DNA of 64,000 nt, from contig OX422211.1 of the NCBI GenBank assembly GCA_949130495.1, positions 334,584,504-334,648,503 of the forward strand. The letters run 5' to 3'. How positions within the stretch are numbered: the first letter of the stretch is position 1; every line of letters starts with the position of its first letter. The notes below the pieces were generated by a model, which ran no database searches, was not told the origin of the DNA, and saw nothing but the letters and a program-made list of their open reading frames with translations. This DNA is from Sambucus nigra. Its lineage: Eukaryota; Streptophyta; Magnoliopsida; Dipsacales; Adoxaceae. This document shows, piece after piece, positions 1 to 10,793 of the stretch. A program made the translations under genes and the position numbers.

Positions 1-452
1 ATAACATTATAATAATTTCCCCTAGGGGTAATGAAAGAAGTACTCTCCCTATCTTCAGGTTTCATTTTGATCTGATTGTAACCAGAATAAGCATCCATGA
101 AGCTCAGCAACTCGTGTCCCGAGGTAGCATCCACCAGTTGATCAATTCGGGGCAATGGAAAGTGATCCTTTGGGCATGCTTTGTTGAGGTCGGTGAAGTC
201 TACACACATCCTCCACTTATTTTTCTTCTTCTTTACCATCACCACATTAGCTAACCAATCTGGATATTTAACATCTTCAATGAAACAAGCTTTCTAGAGC
301 TTCTCGACTTCCTCCTGTATAGCTTGATTCTTCTCAGGACTGAATACTCTTCTTCTCTACTTCACAGGCTTGATCTCCTTATTCACATTGAGCTCGTGAC
401 ATAAGAAGTTTGGGTCTATCCCAGGCATATCTTCACGACTCCACGCAAAAGT
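1..452 (-). pseudogene. Reverse transcriptase N-terminal part (element 1)
   Basis: Continuous with the protease frame. It first shows a linker typical of Tat polyproteins (MPGIDPNF, then PEKNQAIQEEVEKL), followed by RT motifs: YPDWLANVVMVKKK, KWRMCVDFTDLNKACPKDHF, LPRIDQLVDATSGHELLSF, DAYSGYNQIKM and SFITPRGNYYNV at the left edge. The catalytic YxDD box would lie beyond the window. In-frame stops at 357-359 and 294-296 (both TAG on the minus strand) prevent translation. The first probably replaces a Gln codon, judging from the conserved context VK-stop-RR. Identification is firm; the copy is non-functional. Confidence 0.85.
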
Positions 453-1355
453 TTATCTTCTGCTTCTAAGGAAAGTTATCAATTCCTGTTTTAATGAGGC
501 TTCCAATGATGAACCTATTTGAGTAGTTCGCTCAGGGTGCTCGTCGTACAGAATGATGTTTTCAGTAGCTTCCACCACTTGACCCTTCACGAGTTGCGAC
601 TCATCTCGAGGATCCAATGTTTTAATTTCTTCACCTTCACCCACTTGATAGGTAGTAGTCTTTTTCTTTAATTCTTCCAGTTCTTCTTTCTCGGCGGATG
701 AATAATAGCATTCCCGAGCTACTTTCTGATCACCTTTCACAACTCCTACTCCAAAGTTTGTTGGGAATTTTAGGCACTGATGCACTGTAGATGGTACAAC
801 CTCGAACTTCTTCAATCCTACTCTTCCCATGATGATATTGTACGATGATTGGACATTCTTATCCATCACGAATAAACGTATTCTTTCTGTCCGACAAGCA
901 GGCCACGCACCAATGAATATATCCAACTTGACCGTCCCAAGTGGAAATACTTTCTCGCCAGCAAAACCGATGAGGGGTCTGTGGTAAGGCAACAGTTGAG
1001 ATAGCTTTAGATTTAAACTATCGAAACACGAGTAGAACATAATATCTACTGAGCTACCATTGTCGACCAGCACTCTTGAAATCATTACCTCCTTCATTCT
1101 CATCTTTATCACCAGTGGATCATCGTGAGGATATAAAACACCTGCAAGATCATTTTTTGAAAAACCGATGACCAATTTCTCCTTGTTCACCTTTCTCGGG
1201 CAATCTTCCTCATCTAGATTTATTCGCTGAATGTACGAGCAAGCTTGAGCCTCACCGAGGTAAGCTTTTCTTTCTGCAGTAAGGTCTCCTCCTCCTGCAT
1301 CTCCTCCTGTAATAACATTACAATCAAATGACCCAAAGCGTATTGAAAATACCTC
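453..1355 (-). pseudogene. Retropepsin-like aspartic protease domain (element 1)
   Basis: Polyprotein segment of the Tat-type element that would cleave Gag-Pol. The active-site region reads SRVLVDNGSSVDIMFYS, with DNG in place of the more usual DTG; Tat-lineage proteases often vary here. The flap and C-terminal half show PLGTVKLDIFIG and SYNIIMGRVGL, the latter matching the hydrophobic-G-R motif that closes retropepsins. It lies in the same frame as gag upstream, separated by one TGA at 1356-1358, and ends at a TAA at 453-455 that interrupts the linker to RT. There is no separate start codon; the methionine at 1190 is internal. Confidence 0.82.
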
Positions 1356-3083
1356 TCATTCTGGCTGCCTTGGTTTCTTGGGAAGATCGGGGTCATCCTC
1401 TAGATCAACTTCATGGTTTCTATTCTTGTTCTCCTCTGCTCGACGAGGAGATCTAGACCTCTCTCTAGTTCGGTCGTTGTTTCTTCTTTCGCCTCCCCGA
1501 TCAACATACTTTGCTAGCTTTCCTCTTCGGATGAGTGTTTCAATCTCATTCTGAAGAGCTATGCAATTTTTGGTCATATGTCCATGATCCTTGTGGAACT
1601 CGTAATATTTTTCCCTATTCCTCATGTCAGGGTCTACCTTCATTTTCTTTGGCCAGTTTAACTCCTCGCTGTTCTTAATTTCTTCCAGGACGTGGTTGAT
1701 ATTTGCCTTCAAAGGTGTGTAATTATCAAATTTTCTCAAGACCTCCCATGACGACCTATTTTTGGATTGTTTGTCACCACCATTGTTCTTATGTTCTTTC
1801 TTCTTAGCTTTATCACCTTCCACCTTGGTTTTTTTGGCGTCCATATTCTTCTTCACAAACATAGCCTCCTCAGCATTCATAATCTTGGATGCTTTTCCCA
1901 TCAGGTCCGACATGGTTCGAGGTGGATCTTTGGCCAAAGTGTAGTACAACTTGTTTGGTAGTAGTCCACTCATCAAAGCAGTAATCGCTGTCTTCTCCTC
2001 ATAATCAATGACTTTGAGTTTCTCGTTATTAAAACGAGTTATATAATCTCTGGTACTCTCACCAGCTTTTTGTCTAACACTTAACAAATGTGCTACTCGT
2101 TTAACTGGCTTTTCTCCAAAGAAGAAATTCCAAATGAATAACTCGTCCAGTTGAAGAAAAGTTGAAATCTTACCCCGAGGAAGATTATTATACCATATTT
2201 GAGCAGATCCGGTAAGTGTTCCTGAGAATGCTCTGCATCTCATCTCATCTGGGACAGCATAGATGTCGGCTGCAGCTTGGTATTGTTCTATATGAAGGAC
2301 AGGGTCAGTCTTCCCATCATACTTGGGAGTCAAAACAAGTGCTTTGAACTTTGATGGTGTTGGAAAATCAATAATGTCCTGGACAAAAGGTGTTCCTCGA
2401 ACAAAGGTTCGTTGTAGAGGGTTCTTGGCCTTAGCCATTTCCCCTAATCTATCCTCCAACTTCTGAATAGATCCTTTCCATGCATCATTTACTTTCTCGG
2501 GCCTATTGGTTCGAGAAACTAATCGCGTTGAAGTGGCTTCCTGGGATTTATCTTGACGAGCAGCTGGTCGGTCATAGGATCTATCTTGATGAGTAGCTGG
2601 TCACGACTGGGCAGATCCTTCCCTTAAATCTGATGGTCGTCGAAAGCTCCTCGACGCTGCATTAAGAGGACTTTTGTTCCTCCTAGGGCTTAATCGGTCG
2701 AAAGGAGAAACCCTACTTAATATTTCCAATGCGCTGGTCCTTTCTAGGGAGAGGGTGACACGTTGTTCAGTATCTGTGGCTCACACTGACGAAGTTCGTC
2801 CAGGTTGATAAGAAAAATCTTCAGATTCCTCATTGCGATATGAATTAGTACACTTAGTACGCGAAGAAGGCGCACGGGTATTTCTTTGAATGCTTCGTGG
2901 TCCGGAACGGGCTGATGCACCGCCATGGAGAGTTTGGATGAGTTGTCGCATCGTTTCTTGCATGAAGGTCTGGCCCTGAGCCAGATTTACCATTATTCAA
3001 GTCAGATCTGGAATAATTGGTGGAGTAGATGGATTTGGAGGGGTTCCAGCGTTTCGATTGCTGGATTCAGGAATATCAGCCAT
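1356..3083 (-). pseudogene. Gag polyprotein of Tat-lineage element (element 1)
   Basis: Capsid/nucleocapsid precursor that packages retrotransposon RNA. The likely start is the ATG at 3083-3081 (MADIPESSNRNAG), 45 bp inside the PBS; two in-frame TGA codons (2997-2999 and 2601-2603) interrupt the N-terminal third. The remaining 367 codons are open and hold the retrotransposon gag core (FSGTLTGSAQIWYNNLP, a long LF-F-KPVKRVAHLLSVRQ stretch, ESTRDYITRFNNE). Next come a Lys/Glu-rich linker and a zinc-finger-like motif YYEFHKDHGHMTKNC whose first Cys is replaced by Tyr, then a basic Arg/Ser-rich tail. A ~26-bp near-duplicate lies around 2550-2610. Clearly gag, clearly decayed. Confidence 0.86.
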
Positions 3084-3127
3084 TGGTAATGGATTGTTTT
3101 TTGATGAAAAACAATATTATCAGTCGT

Positions 3128-3145
3128 TTCCCACAGACGGCGCCA
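3128..3145 (-). other. Primer binding site of element 1
   Basis: On the minus strand the sequence after the LTR is GAT then TGGCGCCGTCTGTGGGAA. It begins TGG, complementary to a tRNA CCA end. The first nine bases fit the acceptor stem of plant tRNA-Asp, but the rest does not match well, so the primer tRNA is uncertain. Confidence 0.75.
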
Positions 3146-3148
3146 ATC

Positions 3149-3702
3149 TGTTGATGTAAAAAATTAGATCACTCTAATAATTCAATCACAGAAAAATAAA
3201 TGAGACAAAAGATTTTAAAGTGGTTCAGCCTTATAAGAATGGCCTACATCCACTGTTGTTTTATTGCTGAGTGTTTGGGAATTCTCGATTATAAGCTCTA
3301 TCAAGAAATTCCGGTATGGATTCGGGGTCCCCCTCTAATGAGGATTGTGCAATGTATTTATAGCCCTGAGGCTGTAATGTGAAAGTGTAATACATTAGAT
3401 GATATACATATGAAAGGGTAATACATTTAATGCCCTTTTTGCGTGCGCGTCTGAATGATAAGCATTTAATGATCAGTTAAACTGTTAGTATCCTGCTTCG
3501 AGGTGCAGCTCGGACCGCCTGAGTTGCTCGGACCACTTAAGCTTCTCGGTGCTAAAGAGTTCCTCGGAGCGTATGAGTTCCTCGGAGTAACATGGTTCCC
3601 CAGAGTGTGTGATCATCTCAGAAGTGCTTGTTGTTGCCATGTAGATAGCCACGTGTCCTCATATGATTGGTCCATGTCAGCAGATTAAATTTGGTATCAA
3701 CA
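3149..3702 (-). repeat. 5' LTR of element 1 (554 bp)
   Basis: Bounded by inverted termini TGTTGAT and ATCAACA, immediately next to the PBS. A TATA box lies on the minus strand at 3355-3362 (TATAAATA). The U3 half (about 3500-3605) carries short imperfect repeats of a GAGTTCCTCGGA-like motif. The 5 bp outside the right end are CCATC; the partner flank is outside the window. Confidence 0.85.
3355..3362 (-). promoter_or_regulatory. TATA box in 5' LTR of element 1
   Basis: Minus-strand TATAAATA inside the LTR, with the U3 subrepeats upstream (higher coordinates) and about 200 bp to the LTR end downstream. The position suits the element's own pol II promoter. Confidence 0.55.
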
Positions 3703-5260
3703 CCATCCTTCTTTAAACGATCATGTTCAACCATAAGTTCATCACGCTCAACATTCAACTGGTCATGAGCATTTTTTAATTAGCCACAATCGTCCTTATG
3801 CGCCTTCATAGCGTCATTGGTGTACTTATTCGCGTTATCTTATGACCTCCAGGCAACAACAAGAACATATTTAGACTTGTCCAAGGCCATTGTCAAATCA
3901 TTATTTATTTTGGACTGGTCATAGTGACTTTCCAAAATGGCGATGTAGTTCACCAAAAACTTAAAATGGAGAAAAATGAATTATGTCAAAACAAAATAAA
4001 AATAAAAAAGTCCAATAACTTTAAGCAAACTAAAAAGAAATTTAGCCTACCAGAGACAACGCCTGAGCGACGTGAGTAGATAACTGGTCAAATGATAGCT
4101 GACTGACCTACTCATGATCAAGAGAGAGCACACGCCCTTTAATAAACCAAAGGCCAAGGAGGGGTTCCTATCCACTAAAATCACCTGTTGAGTTCTCCCA
4201 GAGGTGGGGGTATCAGAGAACTAAGGGCATGGAGGAAGGGGCCTTTTCTTTCCTGCCCTTTTCTCAGACTGATAAGTCCAATTTAGGGGGAAAAGGACCC
4301 TCTTATTTAGTCCTCTTAGAGGAACTTACCTTGGGTGAGGATGGATTGGCACCATCATCATCAATTAATATAATTCTCTTCCCGGGAGAAATTTAATATT
4401 CTTCCTCGAAAAGGATGGATCCAACGTTCAAATACTCGAAGGAAGAAGAAATGGAAGCTTTCTCACTTACTGAAGGAAGTGGAAGGTTAGGAGTTGTGTC
4501 TACTGGGCGATCTCTAAAGCTTCTAATTGAATTCTTCTATTGGAGAAGGAATGAGGAAGGATAAGGATGTTCACCACCTTGAACTAAAGGCCTCCTTAAC
4601 TTTAAAATTTGAGCAATTCGTCCCTGTTGATGTGGGAAAGAGAGGGTTCCTTATTTTTTGATCGAGCTGGTAAAAAAGGAAACAAATTCATTTATAATCA
4701 TATAATCAAGTAAAATATCAAATCAAGAATAAAAAGAGTGTTAACCTATATCACTCCGCCATTATGGGCATAAAAACCCTTGATATTGCTCGCCCTCTAG
4801 AAGGGGGGATGTTTCTAATTCCAACTAGTTAAACCTTGTTCCCAATACCCTTTATTAGAATTAGGAAGATTGACCACCCAAACCCTGTGAGTTCTCCTAG
4901 CCTTCAGGTACAAAACACAGTGTTTAGTACGTGACCAGGAATAATAATACCTAATTTCTGGGGTTTCTATATTCATCCCATATAGTTAATTTATTCTATG
5001 GATTCCATACAATTAACCACTTTTTTGGGCACAGTGGGCGGGAACGACATCAAGGAACTTGAAAAATTCCTAAAAAAGTTGATTTGGGGGAAATTTTATC
5101 CCCCCAACTACTGAGAGGGTATGCATCCAATGACCACCATCAATAGTAATGCAGTTTCTCGGCACTAGGGCACACTTAATCATGACCCAAGGGGGAATTT
5201 AGTGTGTTTTTCTAAACTCCCTTGAGGTCCTCGCATTAATAGTGTAAACCAATTTTGAAG
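3703..5260 (-). pseudogene. Relic of coiled-coil 'putative gypsy-type transposon' (Transposase_28-like) protein
   Basis: The minus strand holds a decayed coding region read in shifting frames. Near 5050-5230 are fragments such as FPLGS, LSVP and ALLLMVVIGCIPSQ. Around 4870-4930 is LKARRTHRVWVVNLPNSNKG. Around 4080-4260 is SDTPTSGRTQQVILVDRNP followed by LAFGLLKG. From about 3960 to 3703 comes a charged coiled-coil (NYIAILESHYDQSKINND, ALDKSKYVLVVAWRS, NVERDELMVEHDRLKKDG). This order matches plant proteins annotated as putative gypsy-type transposon, which have a conserved N-terminal domain and a long coiled-coil tail and whose function is unknown. Many stops and frameshifts are present. The right end of element 1's LTR falls inside the coiled-coil, so the remainder should continue beyond the window's left edge. 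Family assignment is by recall of pattern only. Confidence 0.5.
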
Positions 5261-6027
5261 AATAAAAGCTTGGAAGAAGAGATTATTCAATGAAAATAAA
5301 TACAATAACTTGTAGAGATAGAACATACAAATAGGGAAAAAAAAGACTTACAAAGTAGATTGTGAGGACAGAAGCTCCAAGAAGTCTTTTTGAGTAAGAG
5401 AAGAGTGTGAAAAATGACGGTATAGAGTTTTAAACAAATAAAAGTTGAATTCCAGGAGGTTAATCATATGAAACAGAACCTAAGAATGAAAATGGCGGTT
5501 CATTTTTTAAACATTATACTAGTGTATCCTTATCTTATTCATGTAATTATGGGACATGCTCATTTGTAGAACTCAGACGTTGGACATATAATTTGGGCTA
5601 ACAAAACATTTAAAATCTGTCAGCCCATCTTAGACAAAGAATTTTAGGGGCAATTATAAGTGTATATCAGAACGGCCCAATATTCGACAACCCAAATAGG
5701 CCCAACATTTTTCTCAAATCAGATAATAACTACGGAGGCTCATTCTTATTATCTACAATCTCGAGGGAGATAAACGTGGAACAACCCATGAGACAATTAG
5801 CAACTTAAAGACTTCATACACAACTCAATCACTCTTATCACTATAGATAAAACCCTTACCATGGGACAATGGGACATGTAATTTTTAAACTCTTAAAGAA
5901 TTAATAAAAGTTGAGAGACCCTCCATGAACGTAGGTAGTTGTTGAGCCACATAAATTTTGTGTGTCGTAACATTAATTTCTCTTTAGTTCCTTTGTTATT
6001 AGAATTAGTGATTGAGATTATTTTCAC

Positions 6028-6031
<4 letters not shown>

Positions 6032-6061
<30 letters not shown>
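6032..6061. repeat. (TA)n microsatellite
   Basis: Perfect TA dinucleotide run of about 15 units. Confidence 0.95.
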
Positions 6062-6063
<2 letters not shown>

Positions 6064-6364
6064 GAGGCTCAAGTGCGGACCACTATTATTAACGTAGTAT
6101 ATATATTCGAAACTCTGATCTTTTGGGAAAAATATAATAACCTTTAAATAAAAAACCACCCCAAATAATTTATAAATTCAAACTTAGATAGACTTAAGGT
6201 TTGTTAGTTTGTGTTTGTGTTTTTGTATATGTAACTAACTAGTAAATGTAGAAATCCGGTTGAGGTGGGTTTGTGGTTGAGTAAGGAGGGAGGAGGGCAA
6301 TTAGATGGTGGAATAAGGAAGAGGGAAGATCCGGGTAGAGGGAGGTTATGGGGATGTTGGGTTT

Positions 6365-6397
6365 GGGGAGAGGGAGGAGGGAGGGGGAGGGGGAGGG
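6365..6397 (+). other. G-quadruplex-prone purine tract
   Basis: At least six runs of three or more G separated by one to three purines (GGGG-A-GAGGG-A-GGAGGG and onward). This fits the usual G3 loop 1-7 pattern several times over. It sits in a wider G/A-rich segment, 6260-6400. Confidence 0.7.
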
Positions 6398-7227
6398 TTC
6401 CATGGGTTTTAGAGGTTATTTTCTTTATATTTTTAATTTTATTTCTTTTCTTTCTTCTACATTTTCCTTTTTTATATTTTGATTTTTATATTTTTTTTGT
6501 ATTTTTTAAATATTTTTTCATTAACATGTGATATGACCGTTATCGTTAATGGTTTACTAACAAATAAGGTACCAAACTTAATGGTGGGTAAATAAGGACA
6601 TATTAAAGTAAAAAAACCCTTAAATTACTAAGTTGGATTGAAATGAATTAATCATGATAAAAGTCCATAATGCCATATGCATTTTTGTGATTCGTATTTT
6701 GAGACGTGGTTGTATTGCATGTTATCTTCACTTACTGTGTCATGAATTTAACAAAAATATTAGTGTATTTGATAAAAACATAAAAACGCTAATTTTACCA
6801 AATAAGTAATATTTGTGTATGTTTTTATTAAAGTCATAGGAATTTAGTCCTTAAAAAGTATATTTACTACAATTGTAATATAATCAGTAAATATTTACTT
6901 TATAATCTTGAGCAAACGAAGATGAACTTTTATCAGATAGTAAACTTAACTTGCAACATACGTTGTGTTATATTAATCAATTTTTTGGTATGTTAATAAT
7001 GATATAAATTATAAGTTTTATGGGTTTCGCAAAAATTGTTCCAATTTTTTTTTATATATTTTATAGATTTTAAAATGACATTTTGGGTTTGAGATAGTTT
7101 ATTGCTTGCTAAAACCAACAATTGATACATGATACGATAAAAAAAAAATTAGGCATTGAATCAGATGATACTATTTCGACATCATTAGTTTTTTTAGGGG
7201 AATGGTGTGTAATTATTTGTATCATTT

Positions 7228-7535
7228 AGGGTATGTTTGATTGAGATAGAAATTTATTCTTGGAAAATAGTTATTTTGACTCATGTTTTGTCTTTGTAAT
7301 ACCTTGACTGTGAATACTTCATTTAAGAACAACACTCATCCACATTACAAGTGATCCATCTCAAACCTCTTTTTTAGTGAAAAATATTTCGTATCCACCC
7401 ACCAAACAATTGGTTTCCATGGTAAATTAACAAAGTAAGACTAAAAACTCAAATGTGTTTCCACTCATTTTCCAACTTCTCATCCAAATAAACTATTTTC
7501 CACTCATTTTCCAAGTTTGCAATCAAACACACCTT
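7228..7535. mobile_element. Candidate hAT-like MITE, about 308 bp
   Basis: The left end reads AGGGTATGTTTGATTG and the right end CAATCAAACACACCT, an imperfect terminal inverted repeat of about 15 bp. The consensus (AGGGTGTGTTTGATT) is typical of non-autonomous hAT-type elements in plants. The interior is AT-rich and non-coding, with a repeated CCACTCATTTTCCAA phrase near the right end. No clear 8-bp target duplication could be read, so the call is tentative. Confidence 0.45.
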
Positions 7536-8160
7536 TAGTGTATGGGACACAAAGTTAAAAGTCAAATTCCATACTTGTATAAGTGGGAATTGGGTTCAAG
7601 GTTGTCTGGATGTTACAATAAATACGTGTTGTGTATGCATGATAGCACTATTTTATGATGAAATCTTGGTTTTTCTTAGAATTAAATATTAATGTCAACA
7701 AAAATTGATAATCTATTATTTTTTACACATTATGAAATAATAAAAAATTGCTTAAAATGTAAAACAATTTAATTTTATATTGTATAATACGTCTAAAAGT
7801 TAATATTTTCCGTTTTTAAAACAATATTAGACAATACATACTTAAATTCATTTGTATTTTACTTCATAAATTTACTATATATGTTTTTCCACCAGTTTAG
7901 TTAAACATTGTGCATAGTATACTGACATATTGTGACACCTCGCCCAATTAAATACCGGGTGGCCAGTCCTTTATAAAATTAAAAAGAGAATATCCGGTTG
8001 GTTCATTCTTAACATCACTATCTAAAACCAATGTTTGTTTTAACCACCTAATAGTTAATTAAGCTATTGCCAAAACAATTTATTGAATCATAATAAGTCC
8101 ATTAATTTAAACTATTAAAACATTCACCATTTTCATGCATAAATAACTAAGGAATAAAAC

Positions 8161-10793
8161 TGTAACAACCCTCACTTTTGAGAACCTATTTTATATTTAT
8201 TTACTATGTGAAGTAATTATATATAAAATGTTGGAATATGGAGTAAGTATTAATTTAGTGAAGAAAAGTTAATATTTACTAATATCTTGCATATTTACCT
8301 TATGGGTAGGTGAATATCACCATGTTGTGTTTTATTGTGTCATAAGATTTAAAATGACATTATGGTTTAAAATGAGACCGGAACATAAAATGAGTTATAA
8401 AATTTCCAAATGATAATTTGGAGGGTGTAGTTAGTCCCTAAAGGTGCGAGATAGTCAAAATAAGTGCCATATTTTATTTTGATGTTTCGGGCACTTTTGA
8501 CTGGTTATAGCTTAAATGTGTAATTGCGAGTCATTTTATCGCGGTATTCATCATTTAAGTTGTAATTTTAGACTAATTCCACAATTTAGTCTTGCTAAGC
8601 CTTTTATTTCTCTTAAGTGCATTTGTTAACCTACAGAGAAAGAGAGAAGAAGAGAATTTGTGGAGAAAGAGAGAGATTGAAGATTTGGAGTTTTGATCTT
8701 GCTTTCATCTTCCTCAAATCTGAGATTCCTACACCAAGGCAAGTTTTCTACTTGCTATTATGTGATTTAAGTTGAATAATTAGTATTGATAGATGTGGAT
8801 TAGTTATGGTTTAACAAAGTTAGGGATTTTTATGGACTTATGGGTTTTGAATCCTTGGAGGTTGATTTGGTTGGATATTGGTGTAAATCATTGTTGGTTG
8901 ATGCATTAATAATCAGTTGGTGATAATAAATGAGATTAGTTTGGGTAGTTTGGAGTTGGGTGAATTTTAGGAGTCCAAGACTCCATAGCCAAACTTGGCA
9001 AATTCGCAGGGCCGAATCGATTCGGCCATGTCCGAATTGATTCGCCCAATGGGCAGTTTACAAGTTTGCTTGGACCGAATCGATTCGGCCAAGCCAAATC
9101 GATTCGGTGGTTTACAGAATCCCAGGTTTTCTTGTCTGAACTGATTCACTTTTTGGGCGAATCGATTCGGCCCTTGGGCGAACCGATTCGATTTCCTCCT
9201 GTTTTGAGTTAATTTTATAACTCAAATTTTAACCTTTTTCTTTAGGTTTAGGACCTAGGAACCTTGTTGTATGAAGTAAAGTTAGAATCCTAGAGTTTTA
9301 GTTGAGTTGAGTCATTACCCTACGTTAGGAATGTGTTAAACGGGGCTGGTTCTTGAGGTGTACCAATTTGAGATTAGGGCATTTCTTTCCCTTAGTACAT
9401 TATTAGGAGTTTAGGAGTTATAAGCCCATACTTGGAGACTTTAGGGGCTCACTGGAGGTATATAAAACCTTGGGACTTGTAGAATTATAGTGATCACTTG
9501 GAGAATAATTCGGGACTTAAAATATGATGAATATTAATGGGAATATTCAATGAATATGGTTTCAGATAAAATGAAACACATATATGATTAATGGAAATGA
9601 AAATGTGATTTAAATGGTAAATGTTAATTTACTTAAACACACCTCTCTAAATGCTATCATAAGGGAAGCTCGCGCATGAGGTGATGTCCCCTGACTAATG
9701 AATGCAGGGAGACTATAGTCCTCGGCCATATGCGGGATTGTTATATGTTTTATTCTGCGCCAGTGATGTAATTCCGGGTGTGTTTATGACTCACTCGCAG
9801 GCATATGTCCACTTCCCGACGTGCGTTAGGTGCCCAGGTTGTCTTGTTTGATAGGCCCTGGAAGATGATAGTCATTTAGGGGCGCGCCCAGTGGGGAAAC
9901 TCGAAGGGGCGGTCTTAGAATTGTTATATGTATAAGAATATAACCTTTCTAAATTCAAGTGGGACTTGAAATATGTTAATTGCCATAAAAATGCATGATG
10001 GTAATTATATTCCTGATAAGGAATGAGCATTGAAATGAAATGATGAATAATGATGGAGACTTTCAATTTATAAGGTTTAATTATATTTCCTTGCATAGTT
10101 TAATAAAAGTTATGATTATTTAAATTCCCTTTTTATGCTTTGTCATTAGGTTGTTAGATTCTCATCTTCATCATTTATGATTAACTGTTCATATCTATCA
10201 TGCTTCTTATTCATCTGGGAATCATATAAACATCAGGCCCTGACCCGTTCATTTTCCTTATTATGCATGATATTGTATCCGCTCAGGTGCTCCGCCGCAA
10301 GGGTGCCCGTTTTGATATTCCCACTCCAAAAATTTTGAGGATCTGTAAGATTTTGCGGATATTATAGGATGTGTTATTAGACGCTTTCATTTTTTTTATT
10401 CTAGATATGATCGGGTCTTTCACTCGGGCGTGTGGCCCAAACTTTTGTAACTATTTAATGGATGTATTATGTATCATATTAAACTATTGTAATACGTTGT
10501 ATGTAACTGTTGACCGACAACATATTCGGTCCTCTTATGGTATATTTGTTATGGATGCAATATAAGCTCTTTTGTAATTTCACTTTCTCTTCAGATTGGG
10601 TTGTTTAAATTTTTTTCTTAACTTGTAATAAAAACTAAACTAAAATTTTTGGCAACCCGTTTTCTGACTTATTGGGTGGTTCTCCTGTATACTTATTTTA
10701 TTGTGGTGATGCTGAGAATGATTTCCATCCATGATTCCGTTTTATTGGAGTATCGGGCTGACCACCCCTTATTTCAGATCACGGGTTATCACA
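8161..10793 (+). repeat. Solo LTR, Tekay-like, 2,633 bp, nested in element 2 LTR
   Basis: Starts TGTAACAACCCTCAC and ends ACGGGTTATCACA, giving short inverted termini. Flanks are AAAAC on the left and AAAAT on the right, an imperfect 5-bp target duplication. The interior holds a GA-rich tract (about 8635-8700), an ACCAAGGCAAGT motif (8732-8743), a cluster of GAATCGATTC palindromes (9011-9192) and a GCTCCGCCGCAAGGGTGCCC segment near 10290, and it lacks any gag-pol. Orientation is inferred from similarity to the plus-strand LTR of the element ending at 45688. Confidence 0.75.
9011..9192. repeat. Cluster of GAATCGATTC palindromes in solo LTR
   Basis: Several copies or near copies of CCGAATCGATTCGG occur in 180 bp, separated by unrelated 15-40 bp stretches (GCCGAATCGATTCGGCC, CCGAATTGATTCG, CCGAATCGATTCGGCC, CAAATCGATTCGG, GCGAATCGATTCGGCC, GAACCGATTCGA). 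Each is a palindrome or near palindrome. Confidence 0.85.

Larger units (their letters stand above)
1..3702 (-). mobile_element. Ty3/gypsy Tat-lineage LTR retrotransposon, 5' half
   Basis: Reading leftwards from 3702, the order is 5' LTR, primer binding site, gag, aspartic protease and the start of reverse transcriptase, which runs off the left edge. The gag C-terminus (FHKDHGHMTKNC) and the RT style (DFTDLNKACPKD, YSGYNQIKM) match the plant Tat lineage (Retand/Ogre relatives). From the ATG at 3083 to position 1 everything lies in one reading frame, broken only by six stop codons (297x, 260x, 1356, 453, 357 and 294), with no frameshift seen. The 3' half and 3' LTR lie outside the window. It is inserted in an older coiled-coil relic that continues to the right of 3702. 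Confidence 0.88.
5261..7227. other. Spacer without genes; possible plus-strand LTR remnant near 5640-6000
   Basis: No convincing coding sequence. Around 5930-6000 a plus-strand stretch (GAACGTAGGTAGTTGTTGAG, then CACATAAATTTTGTGTGTCG) resembles the U5 end of some plant gypsy LTRs, and ACTATAGATAAAACCC at about 5840 could be its TATA region, but no termini or duplicate were found. The 88-codon ORF at 6265-6531 is low-complexity (Gly/Arg then Phe) and is not a gene. Confidence 0.3.

Noticed and set aside
1762..1961. Two plus-strand ORFs of about 60 codons
   Set aside because: They lie antisense to the open gag frame of element 1 and show no domain of their own.
6265..6531. 88-codon plus-strand ORF
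   Set aside because: Product is low complexity (Gly/Arg then Phe/Leu) produced by the G-rich and T-rich tracts.
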